DNA of 64,000 nt, from NCBI GenBank assembly GCA_016705005.1, contig JADIZB010000001.1, positions 496,001 to 560,000 on the forward strand, in the 5' to 3' direction. This DNA comes from Bacteroidales bacterium (GTDB lineage: Bacteria > Bacteroidota > Bacteroidia > Bacteroidales > Lentimicrobiaceae). The notes beneath the pieces are model-generated. The model made no database searches. It was not told where the DNA came from and saw only the letters and a program-made list of their open reading frames with translations. The translations under genes were made by a program, and so were the position numbers. Of this stretch, positions 33,603-42,485 are shown piece by piece. Numbering within the stretch: position 1 is the stretch's first letter; each line of letters begins with the position of its first letter.

Positions 33603-34895
33603 ATGGAAATCCTGATTATTTCAATTCTCCTGATCCTCAACGGCATTTTCGCCATGTACGAGATAGCCCTTGTTTCATCGAGTAAAGCCCGCCTTGAAAC
33701 ATTGTCACAAAGAGGGGACAAGCGGGCATTTACCATACTGAGACTCCTTCAACAGCCCGAAAAAATTCTTTCAACCATTCAGGTAGGAATAACACTTATC
33801 GGCATTGTTTCAGGAGCCTTCGGCGGAATCGCCCTGAGCGATGACCTGGCTTTGGTGCTTGTCGGATACCCAATGCTTGCGCCATATGCCGGCACTTTAT
33901 CGGTTATTATTGTAATCGGGCTGATTACCTATTTTTCACTCGTTATAGGTGAACTGGTGCCCAAATCTCTGGCTCTGTCCAATCCTGAAAAAATCGCGAT
34001 TATCCTCACACCTTTCATTGTTTTCCTCACAAAACTTGCCTATCCTTTCGTCTGGTTACTAACCATTTCAACTGTCCTGGTAAAAAAGCTGCTGGGCATG
34101 AATTCATCATCCGACAGAACCATTACTGAAGACGAGCTGAAGTTTTTGTTGAAGCAGGGTTCAGATCAGGGTGTTATTGACGAACAGGAAACGCGGATGA
34201 TTAAGGATGTTTTCAGGTTCACCGATAAAAAAGCCAACGAATTGATGACACACAGGATGGATGTGGCTTTTATGCTCATCGATTCAACAAAGGAAGATGC
34301 GCTTAAACTGATAGCAGAGGCACGTTTCAGCCGATACCTCCTCTGCAACAAAAGTATCGAAAATGTTACTGGTATAGTTGCCGTTAAAGATCTGATAGCC
34401 CTGGTGACCGACCAACAGGAGTTCGACCTTCAAAAAGTTGCATCACCACCCCTGTTTATTCCCGAAAGCATGTCTGCAAACCGTTTGCTGGAAATTTTCA
34501 GGCAGAAAAAAACAAACTTCGGAATTGTTGTCAGCGAATATGGTGCGGTAGAGGGTATCATCACACTTCACGATCTAACAGAAGCAATTCTTGGTGAATT
34601 GCCGGAAGAAAATGAAGAAGCAGAATACAGTCTTGTAAAAAGGCAGGATGGATCATATCTAGTTGACGGGTCAATGAATATAGATGATTTCATGGATAAA
34701 ATGGGCATTCTTTCCTATGATGAAATTCAAAATGAAGGATTTACCACCCTGGGTGGTATGGCAATGCACTTTCTTGGAAAAATCCCTGCTGAAGGAGATT
34801 TCTTTGTTTTCAAACTTTTAAGATTTGAGATAGTTGACATGGACAATAGCAGGGTAGATAAATTGCTTGTAACTGATGTGAGGAATGTTACATAA
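33603..34895 (+). CDS. Hemolysin-related CNNM/CorC family transporter
   Basis: The 430-residue protein has a DUF21 membrane domain (residues 1-190) with about four helices, including ILLILNGIFAMYEIALVSSSKARLE and VGITLIGIVSGAFGG. A CBS pair follows (residues 210-335; MTHRMDVAFMLIDSTKED, YGAVEGIITLHDLTEAILGE), then a CorC/HlyC FAD-like domain (YLVDGSMNIDDFMDKMGI, TLGGMAMHFLGKIP). Family members move or sense Mg2+ and other divalent cations at the inner membrane. The older hemolysin name comes from homology only. Confidence 0.93.
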   Translation: MEILIISILLILNGIFAMYEIALVSSSKARLETLSQRGDKRAFTILRLLQQPEKILSTIQVGITLIGIVSGAFGGIALSDDLALVLVGYPMLAPYAGTLSVIIVIGLITYFSLVIGELVPKSLALSNPEKIAIILTPFIVFLTKLAYPFVWLLTISTVLVKKLLGMNSSSDRTITEDELKFLLKQGSDQGVIDEQETRMIKDVFRFTDKKANELMTHRMDVAFMLIDSTKEDALKLIAEARFSRYLLCNKSIENVTGIVAVKDLIALVTDQQEFDLQKVASPPLFIPESMSANRLLEIFRQKKTNFGIVVSEYGAVEGIITLHDLTEAILGELPEENEEAEYSLVKRQDGSYLVDGSMNIDDFMDKMGILSYDEIQNEGFTTLGGMAMHFLGKIPAEGDFFVFKLLRFEIVDMDNSRVDKLLVTDVRNVT

Positions 34896-35379
34896 TCTTC
34901 ATGACTCACTAAGCGGGCGCCGAAATCAGAAAAATTCTTAAAATGATGAACTCCCGTAACGGATTGCACAGAATAGTGTTATCTTTAGATCACGAAAATC
35001 GGTGTAATTTACGGTCAGATAAAAGGAATCACTTTTTCAGTATTTAGTCGTCTTTTGTTTTATCTGCCTGAGAGTTATCCCGGTTGTCATGAAAAAATAT
35101 CAATTACAGCTCTCCCTCCGGGGAAAGGGCTGTTAAAATTGTCCGTACCTGCATTGTACATCTATAATTTATGTTCTTTCCTTTTTTTTGGACATTTTGC
35201 TTTTGGATGAACCTGACTCCGGTTACTTTTCCGGCTTCTGTTTATAGATCTTGGTGGACTTAAAATTAACTGAAAGTTGATAATGAATAGGATATACTGA
35301 ATAATAAATCATCTTACTGGTTTTTAATTTTATTAAAATTATTTCCTCCCGGATTCAAATACTGCGATTCTGATCTGCT
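34896..35379. other. 484-base gap without a supported gene
   Basis: Mostly AT-rich, with T-rich stretches around 35184. No open frame with a start and domain was found, and no clear promoter pair. I see nothing that points to an RNA gene. Confidence 0.45.
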
Positions 35380-37866
35380 ATGGACATCACTCTTGAAAAT
35401 AATCCTGCTGATATGCCTTCCGGAAACAAATCCGGACAGAATTCAACGGGTGGATTTATATACAGCAATTCTGAAGTGCCTCAATTCAACACATCACTTC
35501 AGCATGAGCTTTGTATTTCGCACCAGTTTCTCGAATCACTTCCTTTTCCATTGTTTATCAAAGACCTTCAGGGTGTATACTTAGCTTGTAATAAGCATTT
35601 CTGTGACATGTTCGGATATTCATCCGATCAGATCATCGGCAATACCATCGACTGCCTTTTTGATCAGGAATCAGCTGAAATTCATATTTCGGCCGATCAG
35701 CAACTCATTGAATCGGGAATACGTGTTGTTTATGAAACCAGGGTATCGGGGCCTGAAATCAGGTATGGATTGGTAAGGGTTATCAAATCTCCTTTAAACG
35801 ACAAAAAAGGGAAACTTCATGGTATCATCGGCCTCATCAGCGAGATAAATTCAAATGATGATAATGCTGATTTAATGGATTCTCAGAATTCTGACATTGA
35901 AGCCTTCCTGAAATTAACCACCAAGGCTTTGCCGGAAGATAAAGGGAAAGGGGAACTGGCGCCTGACAAGAAGACTGCCTTTGCTCAGGAATCAGTATAT
36001 TCAGGATCAGGAAATCGTTTTGATATTCTTTTGAAGACCTTGAATGCCGGCTTGTGGGAATGGCAACCTCAATCGGACATTCTCCACTGGAGTGAAAAAT
36101 GTTTTGAGATCTTTGGATTAGAAGAAGGACCCATAAGTCCTGAGGTATGGATGTCGGTTATTTATCCGGACGATCTTGTCAGGGTAAAGGAAATGTGGTC
36201 ACGAATCACTTTAAAAACGGGTTGGTTCGAGCTTGAATTCAGAATTCTGGTTGATGGAAATGTCCGTTGGATCAAGAAATCCGGTTACTTTATTAAGGGA
36301 AAGGTCACAGAATCAGACAAGGTAACAGGTGTAATGGCCGATATTTCTGATGAAAAGGATTTCAGCGAAAGGCTCTTCAACAGCCAGCGTTTTTTTAAGG
36401 GCATTATTGAAGACCAGTCTGAACTGATTTGCCGGTTCAGGCCTGATGGAACTGTAACTTTTGTAAACCGTGCCTTTGCCAGATTTTTCCGGATTTCGGC
36501 CGAAGGGTTCATTCACCATCTGCTGACTGAGGTTTTTTCGGAAAAGGATTATCTGAAGATAAGGAAATCGCTGAAGTGTATCAGACCTTCAAAACAGTTC
36601 GTAAATCACGAGCAGAAAATAATCAGGGACGAGGGAGAACCTTCTGTGCTACACTGGACAATCAGGGCTATTTATGGAAAGGATGAACTGCCTGAAGAAT
36701 ACCAGCTTGTAGGACGCGATGTTACAGAAATAGAGTCGTCACGCGAAGCCCTCAGGCGTAGTGAGGAAATGTTCAGGCTGATTGCCGAGAATTCCAACGA
36801 CATCATCTCCATTCATCCTGAAAACGGCTCTATTGAATATGTTTCGCCAAGTGTAAAACATATTCTGGGTTATATTCCCGATGACCTTACAGGAAGTCCG
36901 GGCATTAAGCTGGTTTATGAAGAAGATCTTGGAGAACTTCAGGCCTGCAAAAAGAATTTAACACGGAGTGTGGACCCGGTTCTGCTTACCTTCAGACTTA
37001 AAGATTATTACGGAAATCTGATCTGGTTCGAGAGCATGGTTCAGCGGCAGTTTAACAACAATGGGGAGGCTACCGGAAAAGTGATTGCCGTTTCAAGAAA
37101 TATCCAGCGTCGGAAACTTGTTGAGGAGCAACAAAAACTTACCGAACAACAACTGAAAGAAGCCAATATTACCAAAGATAAATTCTTCTCAATCATTGCC
37201 CATGACCTGAGAAGTCCTTTTACTTCTATCCTTGGCTTTACGCGTTTGCTAAGCGATGAATATGACGACTTCTCTGATGAGGAACGAAAATCAATGGTCA
37301 AGCAAATACAGAACTCAACAGAATCAACTTTTCAGCTTCTTGATAACCTTCTTGCATGGGCCAAAACCCAGCTCGGGCGAACCATTTACAACCCTGAAAC
37401 TTTCACACTTGAAAGTCTGGTTAATGAATCCGTGAAGCAGACTACACCTCAGGCGCAAATAAAAGGTATAACCATTTCGTGCGAAAAGATTGAAGACATT
37501 TCACTTTATGCTGATCAGAATATGATCCGCACAGTTCTGCGTAATCTTCTTTCAAATGCAGTGAAATTTTCGTTTCCAAAAGAAAACATTGAACTGGAAA
37601 CCAATCTTCTGAATCATCAATTGACAATTTCGGTAACCGATCATGGCACCGGGATAAAGCCTGAAGTTCTTGATAAACTTTTTAGTCTGACCGAACAGGC
37701 TACTACCACAAAAGGCACTGCAAATGAAAAGGGAACCGGCCTCGGGCTCATCCTTTGTAAAGAGTTTGTTGAACGCAATGGTGGCAATATTAATGTAAAG
37801 AGCAAGGTTGGTAAAGGCAGCACTTTCAGTTTTACACTTCCGGTCAGGACTAAACCGGTACAATAG
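35380..37866 (+). CDS. Multi-PAS cytoplasmic sensor histidine kinase
   Basis: The 828-residue protein has no membrane helix, so the sensor is likely cytoplasmic. Four PAS domains can be seen: about 45-150 (LPFPLFIKDLQGVYLACNKHF), 215-325 (LLKTLNAGLWEWQPQSDILHW), 340-455 (GIIEDQSELICRFRPDGTVTFVNRAF) and 460-580 (FRLIAENSNDIISIHPENG). They are followed by the HisKA domain with IIAHDLRSPFTSILGF and the HATPase with NLLSNAVKFSF and GTGLGLILCKEF. No response regulator gene lies beside it, so the partner is encoded elsewhere. PAS ligands cannot be predicted here. Confidence 0.93.
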   Translation: MDITLENNPADMPSGNKSGQNSTGGFIYSNSEVPQFNTSLQHELCISHQFLESLPFPLFIKDLQGVYLACNKHFCDMFGYSSDQIIGNTIDCLFDQESAEIHISADQQLIESGIRVVYETRVSGPEIRYGLVRVIKSPLNDKKGKLHGIIGLISEINSNDDNADLMDSQNSDIEAFLKLTTKALPEDKGKGELAPDKKTAFAQESVYSGSGNRFDILLKTLNAGLWEWQPQSDILHWSEKCFEIFGLEEGPISPEVWMSVIYPDDLVRVKEMWSRITLKTGWFELEFRILVDGNVRWIKKSGYFIKGKVTESDKVTGVMADISDEKDFSERLFNSQRFFKGIIEDQSELICRFRPDGTVTFVNRAFARFFRISAEGFIHHLLTEVFSEKDYLKIRKSLKCIRPSKQFVNHEQKIIRDEGEPSVLHWTIRAIYGKDELPEEYQLVGRDVTEIESSREALRRSEEMFRLIAENSNDIISIHPENGSIEYVSPSVKHILGYIPDDLTGSPGIKLVYEEDLGELQACKKNLTRSVDPVLLTFRLKDYYGNLIWFESMVQRQFNNNGEATGKVIAVSRNIQRRKLVEEQQKLTEQQLKEANITKDKFFSIIAHDLRSPFTSILGFTRLLSDEYDDFSDEERKSMVKQIQNSTESTFQLLDNLLAWAKTQLGRTIYNPETFTLESLVNESVKQTTPQAQIKGITISCEKIEDISLYADQNMIRTVLRNLLSNAVKFSFPKENIELETNLLNHQLTISVTDHGTGIKPEVLDKLFSLTEQATTTKGTANEKGTGLGLILCKEFVERNGGNINVKSKVGKGSTFSFTLPVRTKPVQ

Positions 37867-38001
37867 CACTATGATTCCCACGAAATAGAGATTCAACCGA
37901 CCATCCGACACGCTTCAGGATGAAAGATTTTAGTTGCTTTCTATTAAAATCCATATTTTAGCAGCTGTTTTCAAGAATAAACCACCTAATTCAAAATCAT
38001 T

Positions 38002-39699
38002 ATGTTGCGAAAAGTAATGACTGTAGCCACAGTTATAAGCATGCTGGCGTTGGTTTCCGGATGCTGTAAAAGCAATAAAAGCGAGGAGGAAATGGAAAAT
38101 AAATACCAGGGGATTATAGCTCCCGGCAAAGCACTCCAATCGGATCCTGCTAACGAGGTTTCCAAACGGCTGGCAGGTTATGCCAGCGTGAGGCTGACAA
38201 CGGATATAAGCCATTTATCAGATAAGGAAAAACAGATACTCCCAATTTTATTTGAAGTAGCCAGTTTGATGGATGATATCTACTGGCAGCAAGCCATTGG
38301 TAATAAAGAAGCATTCCTTTCAGGAATCGCTGATGAAGCTACACGTAAGTTTGCTGAAATCAATTATGGTCCCTGGGACAGGCTGAATGGCAATGAATCA
38401 TTTATTGATGGAATAGGTGAAAAACCTCTTGGTGCAAATTTTTACCCGGTCGATATGACCAAAGAGGAATTTGATTCATTAAAGAATCCCGATAAAACAA
38501 GCCTCTACACACTCATTCGCCGCAATGAAGACAGCTCGTTACGCGTCGTATGGTATCATGATGCGTACGCATCAAAAATCAGAAAAGCTGCAGATCTGTT
38601 GAAACAGGCCGCCATTCTTGCCGAAAATCCCGGGTTGAAGAAATACCTTGAACTTCGTGCGGAAGCGTTTCTTACGGATAAATATCAGGAGAGTGACTTT
38701 GCCTGGATGGAGATGAAGACTTCAAATATTGATTTTGTTGCCGGTCCGATTGAAAACTATGAAGATGCTCTCTTTGGCACTAAAGCTGCTCAGGAAGCCT
38801 TTATTCTTATTAAGGATGTTGAATGGAGCGAACGACTGGCACATTTTGCTACCCTCCTCCCTGTTCTTCAGAAAGGTCTGCCGGTAGACCAGAAGTATAA
38901 AAACGAAGTTCCCGGCTCTGATGCTGATCTGAATGCATATGATGTTGTTTATTATGCAGGCGACTGCAATTCGGGCAGCAAGACCATAGCCATTAACCTT
39001 CCAAACGACGAAGAGGTTCAGCTGAAAAAAGGCTCCAGGAAGCTTCAGCTAAAGAATGCCATGAAAGCTAAGTTTGAAAAAATACTTGTACCCATTTCCA
39101 ATATTCTGATTGATGAATCGCAGCGGAATTTCATAAAATTTGATGCCTTTTTCGGAAACACCATGTTCCATGAAGTTGCGCATGGTCTTGGGATAAAGAA
39201 CACCCTCGATGGAAAAGGTACTGTGCGTGAGGCATTGAAAGAACAGTATTCGGCCATCGAAGAAGCCAAAGCCGATATACTTGGCCTCTATCTGGTGACT
39301 AAATTATACGAGATGGGTGAATTGAAGGACGGAGTTGTCATGGACAACTATGTAACCTTTATGGCGGGTATTTTCCGTTCCGTCCGTTTTGGTGCAGCCA
39401 GTGCCCATGGCAAAGCCAACATGCTCACTTTTGCACATTTTGCCGAAAACGGAGCATTTACAAAGCAGGAAAATGGCACTTACCTCGTTCATTTCGATAA
39501 AATGAAGCTGGCTGTTGAAAGTCTGGGAGGAATGATTCTGAGCATGCAGGGCGATGGAGATTATAACATGGTTAAGCAATTGATTCTCAATAAATCGGTT
39601 ATTCCGACCCAATTGCAGGCAGATCTTGACAAACTGAAAGGAGCCAGCATTCCGGTAGATATTGTTTTTGAACAGGGAAAAAGCGAACTGGGATTATAG
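38002..39699 (+). CDS. M49-like (dipeptidyl-peptidase III-related) lipoprotein
   Basis: The 565-residue protein has a lipoprotein signal ending in ALVSGC. Its zinc site is MFHEVAHGLGIK (His390, Glu391, His394), with the third ligand in AIEEAKADILGLYLV about 30 residues later. The EExxAD helix is typical of family M49, but M49 proper uses HExxGH with one extra residue; here the first motif has normal HExxH spacing. It would remove dipeptides or short peptides outside the inner membrane. Neighbours are a kinase and an S46 dipeptidyl-peptidase, which also fits peptide use. Confidence 0.78.
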   Translation: MLRKVMTVATVISMLALVSGCCKSNKSEEEMENKYQGIIAPGKALQSDPANEVSKRLAGYASVRLTTDISHLSDKEKQILPILFEVASLMDDIYWQQAIGNKEAFLSGIADEATRKFAEINYGPWDRLNGNESFIDGIGEKPLGANFYPVDMTKEEFDSLKNPDKTSLYTLIRRNEDSSLRVVWYHDAYASKIRKAADLLKQAAILAENPGLKKYLELRAEAFLTDKYQESDFAWMEMKTSNIDFVAGPIENYEDALFGTKAAQEAFILIKDVEWSERLAHFATLLPVLQKGLPVDQKYKNEVPGSDADLNAYDVVYYAGDCNSGSKTIAINLPNDEEVQLKKGSRKLQLKNAMKAKFEKILVPISNILIDESQRNFIKFDAFFGNTMFHEVAHGLGIKNTLDGKGTVREALKEQYSAIEEAKADILGLYLVTKLYEMGELKDGVVMDNYVTFMAGIFRSVRFGAASAHGKANMLTFAHFAENGAFTKQENGTYLVHFDKMKLAVESLGGMILSMQGDGDYNMVKQLILNKSVIPTQLQADLDKLKGASIPVDIVFEQGKSELGL

Positions 39700-40118
39700 T
39701 GTTTTTCACCAGGCCAATTGGTTGTGAAAAATGGTTTGAAGAAAGCTTTAGTGGTTATTGAATATGACTTATATCTCTTTCTTGCTGAATTTTTGCGCTT
39801 TTTTGGTTGCTTAACTTTAACAAGGCTGAGTTTTATTTCTCAGGGCTCTGGTTTACCTTGTATTTACGAAAATCCACAGCCTTGTTATCTGCAATTCACA
39901 AACCAACTCAATCATTGTTCAAAACCGAACACTGCCATAGCAAAACCGAACATGACCTTTGAAAAAATCACTCATTAATACAATTATTTATCTGATTTAG
40001 TGGGCCTTGTATTAATGGCACGGTTTTGGGCATACCGGAATCCGCAATCCGGGTTCCCGGATAATTGAGCATTCAGTAAGGCAGAAACAACTTTAAACAA
40101 ATTAACATCAAAACAAAA
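39700..40118. other. 419-base gap without a supported gene
   Basis: An 86-codon frame at 39718-39978 lacks a domain and a good start and is not called. The later part contains GGAATCCGCAATCCGGG-type short inverted repeats near 40040, with no T-run after them. Confidence 0.4.
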
Positions 40119-42293
40119 ATGAAGAAAACCCTCTTTACATTGATTTTATTGGCTGGCTTGATAACCGGCCTTAAGGCAGAAAACCCGCCCGACGAAGGAA
40201 TGTGGCTCCCAATGTTTGTTGAGAGACTGAATTATGTCGACATGCAGAAAATGGGATTGAAATTAACTCCTCAGGAAATTTATGACATTAATCATTCCAG
40301 TCTGAAGGATGCCATTGTTAACCTTGGCGGATTTTGCACAGCAGAAGTTGTTTCAAACCAGGGATTACTCTTTACCAACCATCATTGCAGTTATGATGCG
40401 ATCCAGAAACATAGTTCCATTGATCATGATTATCTTACTGACGGGTTCTGGGCCAGAAGTCTTGAAGAGGAGCTGCCGAATGAAGGCCTTACCGTTTCGT
40501 TTCTTGTGAAAATGGACGATGTTACCAGCCGTGTTCTGGAGAAAGTTAGTCCTGAAATGAGCGAAAGCGAACGTTCATCAGCTGTAGGCAAAGCGATTGA
40601 AATGCTGAAGGAGGAAGAATCAGCCGAAGGGAAATATGAAGTCTCAGTGAAAGGATTTTACAATGGAAATGAGTATTATCGTTTCGTTTATGAAGTTTAT
40701 GAAGATGTTCGTCTGGTTGGAGCTCCACCTTCAGCCATAGGCAAATTCGGGGGCGATACAGATAACTGGATGTGGCCCCGCCACACCGGTGATTTTAGCA
40801 TCATGCGTGTATATTCAGGCCCTGATGGTAAGCCGGCTCCGTATTCAAAAGAAAATATTCCCCTCAAGCCAAAACACTTTCTGAAAATCTCAATTGACGG
40901 AGTAGAGCGGGGCGATTATACAATGATCTGGGGTTATCCAGGCACCACCGACCGTTATCGTACCTCGCATGGCATCCAGGCTACCCTGAGTGAAATTGAC
41001 CCGGCCATCGTGAAAGTAGGCGGCAGGATCCTTGAAATCATGAAATCAGATATGGATAAAAGTGATGAGGTCCGTATAAAATACGCATCCAATTATGCAG
41101 GTCTTGCCAATTTCTGGAAGAATAAAATAGGGGAAAAACGCGGATTAAAACGTCTTGATGTTTATGATAAGAAAAAAGCCATTGAAGACCAATTCAGCAG
41201 CTGGGTAAATGCGGAAGAAAGCCGGAAAGCCATCTATGGTAATGCCCTTCAGGATATTTCTGATGTGTATACTGCTTATGCTGAAACTAAATACAACACC
41301 AAACTGTGGTACCTTCAGATCTCCTTTTTCGGCTCCCAGATGATGGCTTTCCCCATGCAGACCCAGGGAATAATCAACATATTAAAAAGTGGTCAAAAGG
41401 GGGAAGAACTACAAACATCTCTGGCACCGTTTTACGAAATGGGTACAGGCCAGTTTAAAAATTACAATCCTGCCACGGAAGAAAAAATTGTTGCAGCCAT
41501 TCTTGAGATGTACAGGGAGGATGTTCCCAAAGACGCCCTGCCGGATATTTTCAACCTGATTGATAAAAAATTCAAGGGGGATGTTCATCTTTTTGCGAAG
41601 AAGCTTTTTGAAACTTCGGTATTGGCAACAGAGGAGAACTATAAAGCCTTCCTCGCAAAACCCTCAATCAAGACTTTCGAAAATGATCTTGGTTATAAAA
41701 TGACCAACTCCTTCTATAACTCTTTCATGACCCAGAATATGGCTGTTGCTCCGCTCGGCGAAAAACTGAAGAAGGCTCAGCGTCTGTTTGTCGACGGTTT
41801 AAGAAAGTCAAACCCTGAAAAAGTTTATTACCCCGATGCCAACTCAACGATGCGCGTCACGTTTGGTCAGGTACTGGATTATTTTCCGGCCGATGCCATC
41901 CATTATGATTTCAGAACATACATTGATGGGATTATCGAAAAAGAGGACCCGACCAACGAGGAGTTTATCGTCCCTGCGAAACTGAAAGAACTATATGAGA
42001 AAAAAGACTATGGCAAATGGGCGGACAAGGACGGAAGGCTGGTAGTTTGCTTCCTCAGCAACAATGATATTACCGGCGGTAATTCAGGCAGCCCAATCCT
42101 CAATGGGAAAGGTGAGCTCATAGGTCTGGCTTTTGACGGAAACTGGGAGGCCATGAGCGGCGACATTGCCTTTGAGCCTGAACTTCAGCGTACTATTAAT
42201 GTTGATATACGTTATGTGATGTTCATCATCGATAAGTTTGCCAATGCACAGAACCTGATTGATGAAATAAAGATTGCCCAGAAAACAAGATAA
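40119..42293 (+). CDS. S46 family dipeptidyl-peptidase (DPP7 type), copy 1
   Basis: S46 enzymes cut dipeptides from peptide N termini in the periplasm. The 724-residue protein has a signal peptide (KKTLFTLILLAGLITGLKA), the His of the triad in TNHHCSYDAI, the Asp in DTDNWMWPRHTGDFS and the Ser at residue 656 in GGNSGSPILNGKGELIG. Eighteen residues after the Ser is Gly (AFDGNW). That position is Gly in DPP7, which prefers hydrophobic P1 residues, and Arg in the acidic-specific DPP11, so DPP7 is indicated. A second S46 gene lies at 54310-56517. Confidence 0.95.
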   Translation: MKKTLFTLILLAGLITGLKAENPPDEGMWLPMFVERLNYVDMQKMGLKLTPQEIYDINHSSLKDAIVNLGGFCTAEVVSNQGLLFTNHHCSYDAIQKHSSIDHDYLTDGFWARSLEEELPNEGLTVSFLVKMDDVTSRVLEKVSPEMSESERSSAVGKAIEMLKEEESAEGKYEVSVKGFYNGNEYYRFVYEVYEDVRLVGAPPSAIGKFGGDTDNWMWPRHTGDFSIMRVYSGPDGKPAPYSKENIPLKPKHFLKISIDGVERGDYTMIWGYPGTTDRYRTSHGIQATLSEIDPAIVKVGGRILEIMKSDMDKSDEVRIKYASNYAGLANFWKNKIGEKRGLKRLDVYDKKKAIEDQFSSWVNAEESRKAIYGNALQDISDVYTAYAETKYNTKLWYLQISFFGSQMMAFPMQTQGIINILKSGQKGEELQTSLAPFYEMGTGQFKNYNPATEEKIVAAILEMYREDVPKDALPDIFNLIDKKFKGDVHLFAKKLFETSVLATEENYKAFLAKPSIKTFENDLGYKMTNSFYNSFMTQNMAVAPLGEKLKKAQRLFVDGLRKSNPEKVYYPDANSTMRVTFGQVLDYFPADAIHYDFRTYIDGIIEKEDPTNEEFIVPAKLKELYEKKDYGKWADKDGRLVVCFLSNNDITGGNSGSPILNGKGELIGLAFDGNWEAMSGDIAFEPELQRTINVDIRYVMFIIDKFANAQNLIDEIKIAQKTR

Positions 42294-42315
42294 ATCTGTA
42301 TTACTTTCTGAAGTA

Positions 42316-42352
42316 AATCCCGGCTCTCTCATCCCAGAGCCGGGATTTTTTT
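42316..42352 (+). terminator. Intrinsic terminator after S46 peptidase copy 1
   Basis: AATCCCGGCTCT (42316-42327) pairs perfectly with AGAGCCGGGATT (42336-42347) around an eight-base loop, and seven T residues (42346-42352) close the element. Confidence 0.93.
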
Positions 42353-42485
42353 GGAACAGACATTTCCTGTCTGCAGATCCGGCTGAAAGATGCCTGCCAA
42401 TACTTATGTAATTCTACGAACAAAGCAGGGTTACGTATGTTAACTATTGCGATTAATCTGTTTAACCGGAATCCTTCGCAGGAAT

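Noticed and set aside
39718..39978. 86-codon frame before S46 peptidase copy 1
   Set aside because: No recognisable domain or conserved-looking segment and a poor start region; treated as non-coding gap.
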